64,000 nucleotides of DNA. It comes from Diadema setosum (taxonomy: Eukaryota; Echinodermata; Echinoidea; Diadematoida; Diadematidae). Numbering within the stretch: the first letter of the stretch is position 1; each line of letters starts with the position of its first letter. Both the position numbers and the translations under genes were made by a program. The stretch is taken from assembly GCA_033980235.1 (NCBI GenBank), contig CM067077.1:10454102-10518101 (forward strand). The letters are read 5' to 3'. Positions 46,705 to 57,234 of this stretch are shown here, one piece after another. Under the pieces are notes generated by a model. It did no database searches. It saw only the letters and a list, made by a program, of their open reading frames with translations, and was not told the DNA's origin.

Positions 46705-48069
46705 CTAGAAATGTCGCTTTGGCGACTGGTATGCCTCCGCCATAATGCATGATTTTCCCAATAGGTCTAGATAGTACATGTGGACACTGTGTGATTACAT
46801 TTTCACAAATTGGCAAAATATTGGAATGACAAGTTTGTCACAAATGTGTTGAATGTTCACCTTCCTTGACGTAGGTTTAATTGGATGAATAGGAGAGCAT
46901 GTATCTAGGGATTTAAGGACTTTAACTTGACTTTGACCCATTCATACATTTAGGCATTGAGTAATTTTCAAGGTACAGGTGTGGAGAAAAAGTTCAATTT
47001 CTGAATTGAATAGTAAATTGTTACCATTTTCATCTGGCCCTTGACCCTAAAATTCATAAGATAATTACTTTCAGGTAGAACATGCATAATATGTACTAAG
47101 TTTCAAGGTAACTTGAGCCACTTCCGAGATATGGAGGAAAAAGTTAGTTCAGCACTTTCACTTATCTTTGACCTTTTGACCTTTGAGGCAAAAAGAGAAA
47201 AAAAAAAAACTTTCCAGAGAATTTCTATTAGGTTACACACGCATACACCAAGTGTAAAAAATAACCCTGCTGGCATTGCATAAATATGAGGGTAATAGTA
47301 ACATTTTGAAGTCTTGCACTTGACCTTTGACCCCTGACCTTTGACCCCATGAACCCTACATTCTCTAGATAATCACTTCCAGTCAGTACATGTATATACT
47401 ATGTTCCATAAAGATACCTTGAACAATTTTCCAAGGTACGGAGAAAAAAAAAGAAGTTTTAATATTTTTACTTGACCTTTTGACCTTTGACCTTTGACCT
47501 CATGACCCAAACTGTCACCAGAGAATCTTAATTGGGTAATACATGTATACACTAAGTTTCAAGAAAATCTCTTCAGGCATTCAATAGATATGGTGGAAAT
47601 AGTGAAATTTTATGTATTTGACCCTGACCTTTTGACCTTTGACCTTTGACCTCATGACCCAAACTTTCACCAGAGAATCTTAATTAGGTAAAACATGTAT
47701 ACACTAAGTTTCAAGAAAATATCTTCAGGCATTCAATAGATATGGTGGAAATAGTGAAATTTTATGTATTTGACCTTGACCTTTTGACCTTTGACCTTGA
47801 GCATGTGCACCCAAAAGTTGATAGGCACAACTTCACCCCCTAATACACATACATGCCAAGTTCCATTAGGATACCTCAACAGGTTTCGATAGTTACCTTG
47901 TCCACAAAATTCATTACGGACGGACGGAAGGACAGACGGACGGACGGACGGACGGAAGGACGGACGGACGGACGGAAGGACGGACGGACGGACGGATGGA
48001 CGGACGGACGGACAACCCGAAAACATAATGCCTCCGGCACCACTTCGTGGCGGAGGCATAAAAAAAAAA
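46705..48069 (-). mobile_element. HINE/Helentron-like element C
   Basis: On the minus strand it starts at the T run at 48069, ATGCCTCCGCCACG, then (CCGT)n (plus 47919-48013, the longest in the window). It has about seven AGGTCA blocks, one apparently duplicated (compare 47490-47660 with 47600-47780), and ends GACATTTCTAG at 46705. Confidence 0.75.
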
Positions 48070-48208
48070 TCATTGTATTGGCGTAACCCGCCCGACCCTG
48101 AACTTTTCACACACAAAAAAAAGGAAATACATCGTTTTTACTGAGAGAGGGCGCAATACGGGTTTGCGAATTATCAAAAACAACAACAACAACAGCTGGT
48201 GTCAGAAA

Positions 48209-48329
48209 ATGGCCGCGCAGTACAGCGTGTTGGCGACTGATAAGTCCGGTTCGAAGATTTTATTTAGTATTATTCAGAGAATCGATTTGTCAGTGGCGCT
48301 GGGTGATTTAGCCCAGGAATTTCTGACCG
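48209..48329 (+). CDS. Candidate first coding exon, unidentified gene
   Basis: ATG at 48209 in a good context (AAAATGGCC) opens 40 codons plus one base, ending at a GTATGT donor. The encoded start MAAQYSVLATDKSGSKILFS is not one I recognise. The exon fits in phase to 48522 if the weak acceptor GAAG at 48518-48521 is used. Upstream lies element C. Confidence is limited because the exon is short and has no homologue I can name. Confidence 0.4.
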
Positions 48330-48521
48330 GTATGTCGTGACGGCTTTTAAACTGGTTATATAACAAATTTTGGATGCAACAGACCCTCTCTATCGAATGG
48401 GGTTTCGTTAAATATGAGTTTTACACCTAAAATACAGGTAGCAGGTACACAGTCTTCACTTATTAATGACTTTCACTGAGTATACCCAACCAAACAAATG
48501 TCCACAAGTACATGTACGAAG

Positions 48522-48832
48522 ATTTTGACAGATTGAATGCGTCAGAAATACTGCAAAACCACATAAGATTCCTGCCAAGTATCAATGAGACCATCGTCAG
48601 GTCAAACAAGTTCAAAATCACACAGTTGCTTGATGATGTGACGCCGACTCAACCGCCGATGACCCTACTTTTAATCTCCGGCACAACTAAGACAGAGGAA
48701 GTCAGCATCACCAAGAAACAGATATCTGAAATGAGCAACAAAAATCAGTCAATCGAGAATAAGTCATTAAAAGGAGTTCTATGGAAAAGAGTAAAACTGT
48801 GCCTGATTGCCCCTCTAATTAAACAGACATGA
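48522..48832 (+). CDS. Candidate second exon of the 48209 gene, or 106-aa ORF
   Basis: The open frame from an ATG at 48512 runs to TGA at 48832 and is more hydrophilic and less repetitive than nearby random frames. Joined in phase after 48329 it would give a protein of about 143 residues. No domain is recognised. ATTAAA, a variant poly(A) signal, lies about 25 bp after the stop. The acceptor lacks a pyrimidine tract, which counts against the join. Confidence 0.35.
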
Positions 48833-49273
48833 AAGTCATTGTAGTGCATTAGACATTAAATTAGTCAATTATACCATCCAGTCAGCAGCCTATGAAACCA
48901 AATATATAGCATTATTTTCCTACAAATATCTTATAAAGTGAAAAAAAAGTATAAGAAACCTCTAATTTTCTCAAAACATGAAGCAGAGCAGAATACAAGA
49001 AATCCTACAGAAGTGCTGAGGTTTAGTTGTGAAGAAGTACAATCATAATGACAGATGTTTTACACATGGTTAACTCATTCAATTTTTTTTTGCTTTTAAA
49101 GGACACATTTGTACACATTAGCGTACAATGGGCAATAATTTTACAATGTGTACAATTAACAATTAGCCTGTGATATTTAAATGACGGCCCTTGGTTTCAA
49201 CAATAACATGACAAAAGTGTGCGAATACACCAGTGGGATGGGAGAAGGGGAGGGAAGTTCATGCCACACTCAC
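48833..49273. other. Unassigned stretch
   Basis: No feature beyond the possible 3' UTR of the preceding candidate. Confidence 0.4.
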
Positions 49274-49374
49274 CTTATACTGACAGTGCTTCCATTTGGA
49301 ATATTTCCTGTAGTGGTGGGAAGTAGATAACCAACATCAGTTACATCTTGAAGGACAGCTAACCAAGGCATGAT
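49274..49374 (-). CDS. Candidate internal exon, unidentified gene
   Basis: On the minus strand, ATGCAG at 49375-49380 precedes 33 codons and two bases, followed by a consensus donor (AAG, GTGAGTG). The encoded stretch contains VLQDVTDVGYLLPTTTGN. Donor and protein-like composition support a real exon. The family is unknown, and it does not match the SPCA C-terminus expected downstream of 50562. Confidence 0.35.
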
Positions 49375-50240
49375 CTGCATGTTTGACAACATTACTTATC
49401 AAAATTATCACTCATTACTTAATGTTGAAACGTAATGACAAAGTCTGTACGCAACTGAGTTATTTCATCACCAGTGGTGCATCAGACAGTATGTATGGTC
49501 TTGTATTCATACATGTATGCTACACGTCTTTTTATGACTTTGTCTGACACAGAGAAGGCTGAGGCAGGATTGCATCTAATTGAGAGGAGCAGTCATTATT
49601 ACAGTGCCATCTGGACTGCTTGACAGGCACAAGTTGATAAATCCCAGCTCAAGATAGTATCATGCTTGTCCTTATACTCTGAAAAGGCTTCATGGAGCAA
49701 AACAATTCATTGCATACTGTATGTGAAGATGAATGCTGCTACTGCATGTACTAATATACACAGCCAAGTATCTATAAAGACAATGGATAAATCTAATCAA
49801 ATCAATACATGCATCATTATCTATTATCATCTATATAGGACGTTTTAGCGGCGCATTAAAAAACGCGTATTGTAGTCAATTCAATTTTTACCGTTCAATA
49901 TCGGAGCATATTGAACGAATCGCATAGACCAACGTATTAATTCCCCATAGGCTACCGTTGTTACTTGCCGTTCAAGATCACACGATATTCAATTCTGTCT
50001 CGTTTGTTGCATGAGCGCTTGATGAATGCGCAAATACTTGCTACTAGTGCGCGTCATTTTGTTACATTTTTCACAAGCGCGCAAACATCTTGCTAGTTGT
50101 TTGTTTCAATACGCAGTTTTAGGGGCTTCCCCTTTTCAGCGCTGGGATGGGACTGCCGAGTCAACTTCAAAGACGAGTAGAAGCCGGGTAATTTTGTGCA
50201 GTTCATGGTTGCTCTACTTGATTGTATAGATGATAATAAT
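49375..50240. other. Unassigned stretch
   Basis: It includes a block near 49840-50000 resembling a decayed foldback (TTCAATATCGGAGCATATTG). No gene is seen. Confidence 0.4.
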
Positions 50241-50382
50241 TATATTGGACGGCCTTGATTCATGGAATACCAGGGAATATTGCACTCGTTAGAGTCAATA
50301 TTGCACTCATCTTCGATTCGTGCAATATTGGCCCTAACTCGTGCAATATTCCCTGGTATCCCATTCATAGCCATCCAATATA
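50241..50382. mobile_element. Palindromic MITE with TGCAATATT motifs
   Basis: The two arms are reverse complements (ATACCAGGGAATATTGCAC and GTGCAATATTCCCTGGTAT), each with two GTGCAATATT/AATATTGCAC copies. The centre is near 50311. Confidence 0.85.
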
Positions 50383-50561
50383 ATATAAATATTACAATCC
50401 GCATGACAAAGCATCTGACAGAAGATAGCTTGCTAAATGCACTAATGTTATCACTCGGCACAATGTAGCAAGGGCATAATATTACAATTATGTAAAGGAA
50501 GAACTTGACCAATATTAATAGAAATGTGTGTACAGTCATGGACAATAAAGGGAGCACTAAC

Positions 50562-50709
50562 CTCTCTCCAGAAGACCCAGAGGATTCCCACGACGATGAT
50601 GAGGGCAGACATGACTACATAAATAAGAAGAGGTCTGGTGATCATGGGGTCACGAACCTAACGAGGAGGCTTCCTTATTACATCCTTGTCCAATGGCTCC
50701 ACTCCGAGA
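50562..50709 (-). pseudogene. SPCA-type Ca/Mn-transporting ATPase exon (ATP2C family), with stop
   Basis: On the minus strand, acceptor CTGTCCAG precedes T + LGVEPLDKDVIRKPPR, then an in-frame TAG, then VRDPMITRPLLIYVV and a hydrophobic segment ending WVFWRE at a GTTAGT donor. LGVEPVD-KDVIRKPPR and VFWRE are signature text of Golgi secretory-pathway Ca2+/Mn2+ P-type ATPases, between M6 and M7. The TAG interrupts the frame at the residue after KPPR. The exon joins in phase to 51380-51498. Downstream exons (the MTFTCFVFFDMFNAL region) are not found in the window. Either a gene fragment/pseudogene or a base error in a real gene. Confidence 0.75.
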
Positions 50710-51207
50710 CTGGACAGAGGAGTGGGGAGAGAATGAAACATTATCATACAGTCATGTGAACTACAGAATGCACAATTTTTTTTTTCATGTCAGTATTTGT
50801 TCATTATCCATCTTTGATAATACATGTATACACACTCTTTCTTTCTTTTTTTTACAGAATGAACAAATATTTGTCCTTTCTTCCAAATTAACAATAAAAT
50901 CTGTAGCCATATAGACAGAAAGAATTTCTGGAAACAACATTAATGTGTAGAGTAGAAATAGCTGGCGTCCAGACTTTCCAATAAGAAGGGTCACAAAGAG
51001 AAGGAGAGTGGCATACAAATGAGACATCGAAACACTGCTGATTTGAGAGGTATTGATTTTTACTTTTACAAAATTATTTTCCCCCATGACTGAAGAATTA
51101 TAATGGTACTCACTAAGATGCTGCTTTAGCCGATGAAAAGGTAAAATGAAATATTTTGAAACCAAAGCTTTAATGAGGTCCAAAGATATTTGCTTGAAGA
51201 AATTTGA

Positions 51208-51250
51208 TTGATTGATTGATTAATTGATTGATTGATTGATTGACTGATTG
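51208..51250. repeat. (TTGA)n microsatellite
   Basis: About ten TTGA/TTAA units. Confidence 0.9.
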
Positions 51251-51379
51251 ATAGATTGTGAATCTTTATGCAGAGTGGCCTAATTAGACTGAATCAGAAT
51301 AATGACTGCACTGCCGGCATAATTGCCCTCCCCCTTCAGAATACTCTCAGACCTGCTGATGTGTGCACATTGTGGCTCA

Positions 51380-51498
51380 CCCTTGAGCAGGTGGTCCTTC
51401 CATGATGACGTTGATCCAAAGGCTCTGCATGGCATTGAGTGGGTTGGGAAACCTCATGATGATGGATAGGGCTATCAGGGTCCAAGGCAGCTATGCTC
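51380..51498 (-). pseudogene. SPCA-type ATPase exon (M5-M6), with frameshift
   Basis: On the minus strand, acceptor TTGGTAG precedes SIAAL; four bases (GACC) then stand where one Thr codon is expected, and the frame resumes one base later as [31 protein letters not shown], ending at a GTGAGC donor. This is the M5-M6 region of ATP2C/PMR1 pumps, whose M6 Asn and Asp bind the transported ion. The Asn is kept (WIN) but the Asp is Glu here. One extra G breaks the frame. The exon limits match the boundaries expected between QLST and SLGVEP. Confidence 0.75.
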
Positions 51499-52261
51499 CT
51501 ACCAACACAGAGAAACAAACAAACAAACAAAATCATATGTTGCAATCTAACTTCATAGATCCTTCACTTCATACTTTTGCATAATCATTAATGTGTCCAT
51601 GCAAATTGGTCATTACGGGATAAGTTTTCATCAATAATTCAAATTTCAACTAATTTCTTGCAAAGTAGAAATCAATACATAATCTTATCACAATTTGTAT
51701 TCATGTTTGTTTCAATCAAATTACAAATGATTATAAATGATTACACATATTTACATCATATTTGTTATTAAGGGGTCATTTTCAATAAGACTACGTTGTG
51801 CTTCACATGATTTCTCCATGATCATATTTGACACAGTGCATTTTTGTTTGTCTGTTTGTGTTTTTAATACAGATTTTGTCAACCAATAATGAAAGTGAAA
51901 ATAAATGAGAAGAATGAATGAAATGGATAAATGAATAACGTTTGTTGGAGAATAAGCATCAACCCATTTTGATTCTTCCGTGAAAACACTGTTTAGAGTC
52001 TTTAATGCCTATATTTTAATAATTATTCCACCATACAATTATTTTGAACGGAATGAAGTATACAATCTTTCGTTTTTGGCACGCAGAACTCAATTGAAGC
52101 AAAAATAGTGAACCATTTTAAGCCAAACATTTTCGTGTGTATTCCAATTTTGCAAATTTTGTGAGATCCAAGAGTCACAAAATCAAAATACATGTACTTA
52201 TGCAAAAGTTCTTGTTTACACTGTATGCACTGTATGCATTGAATTCAAGTGGCATGCTGAA
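51499..52261. other. Unassigned AT-rich stretch
   Basis: The SPCA exon expected upstream (DKTGT-distal GVAMG...ILVDDDF region) is not found here. Confidence 0.4.
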
Positions 52262-53400
52262 CTAGAAATGTCGCTAAGGCGACTGGTATGCCTCCGCCAT
52301 AATGCATGATTCTCCTAATAGGTGTACTGTACATGTGGACAATGTGTGATTACATTTTCACACAATTGGCAAAATATTAAAATAAAAAGTTTGTCACAAA
52401 TGTGTTGAATATTCACCTTCATTGACCTAAGTTTAATTGGATGAATAGGAGAGCATGCATTTGGGGATTTAAGGACTTTAACTTGACTTTGCCCATTCAT
52501 AAGTTTATGCATTGAGTACTTTTCAAGGTATGGAGAAAAAGTGCAATTTCTGTATTGAAAAGTACATTGTTACCATTTTCATCTGGCTTTTGACCGTAAA
52601 ATTCATAGGATAATCACTGTCAGGCAGAACATGCATACATATGTAGAAAGTTTCAAGACACCTTGAGCCACTTCTGAGATATGGAGGAAAAAGTTAGTTC
52701 AGCACTTTCCCTTGATCTTTGACCTTTTGACCTTTAAGGCAAAAAAAAAGAAAAGAAAAAGTTTCCAGAGAATCTCTATCAGGTTATACATGCATACACC
52801 AAGTGTAAAAAAAAATAATAATCCCGCTGGCTTTGCATAAATATGAGGGAAATAGTAAAATGTTGAAGTGTTGCCCTTGTCTTTGGCCCCTGACCTTTGA
52901 CCCCATGAACCCTAAATTCTCTAGATAATCATTGTCAGTCAGTACATGTATATATGCTATGTTCCATGAAGATACCATGAACAATTTCCAAGTTACGGAC
53001 AAAAAAAAATATTGTTACTTGACCTTTTGACCTTTGACCTTTGACCTCATCACCCCAAACTTCCACCAGAGAATCTTAATTGGGTAATACATGTATACAC
53101 TAAGTTTTAAGAAAATATCTTCAGGCATTGCATAGATATGGTGGAAATAGTGAAATTTTACATATTTGACCTTGACCTTTTGACCTTTGATCTTGAGCAT
53201 GTGCACCCAAAAGTTGATAGGCACAACTTCACCCCCTAATACACATACATGCCAAGTTTCATTAGGATACCTCAAAAGGTTTTTTAGTTACGCTGTCCAC
53301 AAAATTCATTACGGACGGAAGGACAGACGGACGGACGGACGGACAACCCGAAAAACATAATGCCTCCGGCACCACTTCGTGGCGGAGGCATAAAAAAAAA
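52262..53400 (-). mobile_element. HINE/Helentron-like element D
   Basis: Minus-strand copy: T run, ATGCCTCCGCCACG, a short (CCGT)n (plus 53314-53342), AGGTCA blocks, GGCGGAGGCATACCAGTCGC, stem and CATTTCTAG ending at plus 52262. The stem loop carries a base change (GTCGCCTTAGCGAC), showing compensated or tolerated variation. Confidence 0.75.
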
Positions 53401-53874
53401 GAAAAAAAAAGGCTGTCAGCTGTGATTCAAGAAAATTTCACACTGCAAATATTTCTTGCTTTACAGTATGCACAAAACTACTTCCATTGGAGTGTAAGAA
53501 CAACGTTTGTGTAAGTAGAGAATAGAGATTGTTAAGAATTGGGTGTGCACTTTTGATTATTGCAACACAAGATAGATACTCTAGAATCTACTTTTTGAAA
53601 CAAAAATCTTTACAGTATCCTGTCTTCATTTCTTTCTGAATCTACAACTCCTCAAAGATTAGCTGATTGATGTAACTACCTTTATGAGGGTCGTAAAATT
53701 TTGATATACACTGATCAGGATCCTCTGATAAAATAGTTATCGCAGCACAAGCATGGCTCCTGTAAGGAATATGTTGATTAAACAGAATTTCCCCACTAGT
53801 TAAAGTCAGGGTTAACCACTCTGGAATTTGACTCCAGCTATCACTGGGGTAACATGACTCTCACCTGGTATAGC
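53401..53874. other. Unassigned stretch
   Basis: No feature is seen. Confidence 0.4.
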
Positions 53875-53956
53875 CATTGAAGACAGCTGCTCTGGTTTGT
53901 CCAAAAGATCCACATTCTCTCGACGGAAAGACTTTGACTTGGCACCAGCAAAGTTC
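53875..53956 (-). CDS. Candidate internal exon, unidentified gene
   Basis: On the minus strand, a good acceptor (TTGTATTCTTTCAG) and donor (CCAG, GTGAGAG) bound 82 bases. All three frames are open. The most protein-like reads NFAGAKSKSFRRENVDLLDK. No family is recognised. Confidence 0.4.
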
Positions 53957-54288
53957 CTGAAAGAATACAAGACAAGCTTATCAACAAAGAACATGATACA
54001 TGTACTACAAAATACCACAAATCATAAGCAATTACATCTGGTACAGAAATCCTATGACCCACCAAAAAAACAAATAAACACAAACTACAATAACAGTGAA
54101 CACATTCTGAACACGACACTTTTTTTTTCTTTTAATACTGCACAATTTATTCTGACAAATGAAGTATGGAATTGTTTGCTTGATTTTCTTCTGAACTTAA
54201 TAATCTATGCTTTATAATAAGGAGCTACAGTGTCAAACCTTGGCAAAACCATCACTGGATCAATAGAGATCAACACAAAGTGACTCAC

Positions 54289-54379
54289 GTCTTCCAGTCC
54301 TCTTCTGTTTCCTAGATCTCGTAGACGGCATACTGTAGTTACAGGCCCCCTCATGGCGTCAAACATTCTCACACTGTAG
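54289..54379 (-). CDS. Candidate internal exon, unidentified gene
   Basis: On the minus strand, acceptor CAATGGCAG and donor GAC-GTGAGTC bound 91 bases with a single open frame containing YSVRMFDAMRGPVTTVCRLR. It is the nearest upstream exon candidate to 53875-53956, but the best frames of the two are out of phase by one base. Family unknown. Confidence 0.4.
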
Positions 54380-55860
54380 CTGCCATTGTGTATTAGTGGA
54401 AACAACAGAAATACAATGCATGACATTACTGGGTAAATACTGTATACCATTTGGAACATAATTTTATCAACATATAATAAACTTGATGTTGAAAAGATGA
54501 ACTGAAATGTTTCCAATTAGTACCATATTGATGTACTGGTACTTGTTTCAGGTTTCTCTAGGTACTGCTATTACAGTTTGCCTACAATAGAGGCATATAT
54601 ATTGTAATTCTGCAAGGGGGAAAGCAATGATAAATGATGATGATGATGATGATGATAATCATGACTAGAAACATCATTTTCATTATTCAAGTAATAACAA
54701 CAGTGATAATTCATCATGAAAATTTTATTATGATCACTACCATCACTACTTTATTATTCCTAATATTACTAGCTTTGAAAAAACACACCAAATCACTATA
54801 TTCCAAGTTTATCACAAAAGTAAAAAACATTCACAATGGGGCATAAAGTCTTGACTTCCTAAACTTCATCTTTGAAACTTTCGTTTCAACACACACACAC
54901 ACACACACACGCACACACACACAAATAAATAACAATAAAGAGGTAAAATTTGAACAACAATTTTCAAACAGTACAAGTACTTGACTAAGTTAGTACTTGA
55001 CTGGATTAGGCATCCAGAATTCTGCTCTGTTGAAAGATAGGGATGGCTGTATATCCTCTGAGAATTGTTCATTCAGCTTATTCAATCTCATAACTTTCCA
55101 TAAGAAACATCACATTCATAGAAGAAAAAAAAAGAAATAAAGTCAATTTTCCTAACTCTGTGATTAGTATATTACTGAAGCACTTTCCATTCAAAATATC
55201 ACACCAGTGGGAATCTAGCAATGAGGACACGATGTCTTACCTCACACATCCATCATCTCTTCCTGCTGCGCATCAACATATGTCCTCAGGTTGTCACGGA
55301 AACTTCATATTCTTTTCCTCCTGTACGGCGAACTACCTGCCGACAATGAATGCCTGTGGAGAGTAATCGTGATCGCGTGAATAACTGCAGTCAGCAACGC
55401 GCTGTCGTAATGATACTGACCTGTGTGACAGTAACTCTAATTGTTAGTCTCATGGGGGGGGGGGGGGGGGGGGAGAGAACAACAGCTAGCAATCTATATT
55501 TCATGATGAGTTACACATTACTCCAGGTTAGAAGGCATATAACCTTGTTTTTTATGATGTCTATGATGGTCCCCCTTATTTAAAAGCCACCGTAATGTGT
55601 AACGTTAACATTAGACAGCATAAGCAGTGAGCGCGAGCAGAAACAACCACAACTAAAGTCAACGTTGAATTCAATGCTTCCCCATGTCTCATTTAATTCA
55701 AATTTATGAGAGTGACTGGAAATGAGATACTGTAGGAATCCCTGAAATTTTGGTGGAATTTGGTAGAGTGAAATTTGAGGTATATCTTCTTGCCTCTTAG
55801 ATACGATATTGGCTTACTGCCAATACTGCATTACCATTTTACTACCGCCGGAATCTGTCT
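54380..55860. other. Unassigned stretch with simple repeats
   Basis: An ATG/ATGATA simple repeat near 54630-54660, a (CA)n at 54888-54921 and a G run at 55455-55473 are present. No supported gene. Confidence 0.5.
54888..54921. repeat. (CA)n microsatellite
   Basis: About 17 CA units with one CG. Confidence 0.9.
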
Positions 55861-56269
55861 CTAAGAAGCCCATGACCGACGGCAACGAGAAGAGACAGAT
55901 CTCAGACAAATTTCAATGGTCGCGCTCTGTCCACACGTAGTGCTCCTCTAGTCTCTACAAGTTAGCGTGAATGTGTCTTCCTGGACATTTTGCTGACTAA
56001 ACCATACAGATACAGATCTCTTCGGTCTACGACAGTTTACCAACCTGGGGTTGCTGAGGCTGAGCCCGTAGTGCCGGTGCGGTGCCGGTGGTTGAGCCTG
56101 AGCCTATATTACAGCCTCAGGCTGTGGTCTATTGCCCTTGGCCTGCTTGATGTTTGGGTTGGAGACCGGATCGTCATGGCAGGCGCTGCCGTATAACTAT
56201 ACACAGCCCAGTCGCTGTACGTAGGATATTCGCACAGCGTACTCCGTCTGGTCGGGCTAACGCTGCCGC
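55861..56269. other. GC-richer unassigned stretch
   Basis: Higher CpG content than surroundings and a GGTGCCGGTG cluster. No supported gene. It lies directly beside the inverted repeat arm. Confidence 0.4.
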
Positions 56270-57230
56270 TGATGTAACCCCCGCGGGGGGCGGCCGGCGC
56301 TGTACCAGTAACGTGTTGGGGTCGCTGCTGCGGTTACCGCTGATGTTGCTCTGCTCGTGCTAACTTAGTCTCCAAGTATGTCCACGACCAGGCGACCTGA
56401 TCCCGATCGATCTCGCGCTCGTCATCTCACTGGCAATGGCGGAGCCGAATCTCTTGCATAACGCCATCGAGATCATTCCTACTCCCACTTCCAGAATAAG
56501 AGGCAGACATCAAAATCGCTAATGCTTTGTATAATAGCGCGCGTACCACGCGAGCGTCTAGCTCTCACCGCACGGGTACGGGCTAGCAAGCGCGCGCGGA
56601 TGTGCATGCGCATGCAATTTGCAGATTGATGGTGTATACCACAGTGTACACGCAACGACACGTGCAGTGTAAGCTTGCGCTGCGCTGTATTGTCATCGAA
56701 TGACTTTTTATTTTCATGGAATGATTTTTTGTTCATCGAATGGTTTTTTGTTCATCGAATGGTTTTTTGTTCATCGAATGATTTCTTGTCGTAAGTATAG
56801 AACGCCATATAGGTGTAAAACACTTTTTGTCAAATATATCTTGGGTCTAAGATATTTTTGGTGAAATATATATATTTTTTGTCGAATATATTTTGGTCAA
56901 ATATGATTTTTGGTCAAATATATTTTTTGTCAAATATATTTTTGGTCAAACATAGTTTGTGTCAAATATATTTTTGATCAAATATATTTTTGTGAAATAT
57001 ATTTTTGGTGAAACATATATATTTTTGTCAAATATATATTTTGTCGAATATATTTCGGTCAAACCTTCATATTTTCTTGTCAAATATATATTTTGTTTGA
57101 ATATATATTTTATGAAATATATATTTTATCGAACATATTTTTGTGGAATGAAATTTAAATTGATGAAATGGTTTTTTAGTTGGTGTCGAACATAATTATT
57201 TGATTCCCTTCTGGCGTGCCATAGATACCT
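56270..57230 (-). repeat. Inverted repeat arm, right copy
   Basis: Reverse complement of 40240-41283. It starts at GATGTAACCC and ends at GGCGTGCCATAGATACC. The GC-rich part (56270-56690) and the ATATTTGACCAAA minisatellite (56820-57140) appear in mirrored order. Confidence 0.8.
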
Positions 57231-57234
57231 TTTT

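Noticed and set aside
47733..48116. Open frames with PSVRPSVR or DGRTDGRT repeats
   Set aside because: They are translations of the CCGT microsatellite of the HINE-like elements; the same occurs at 23394-23846.
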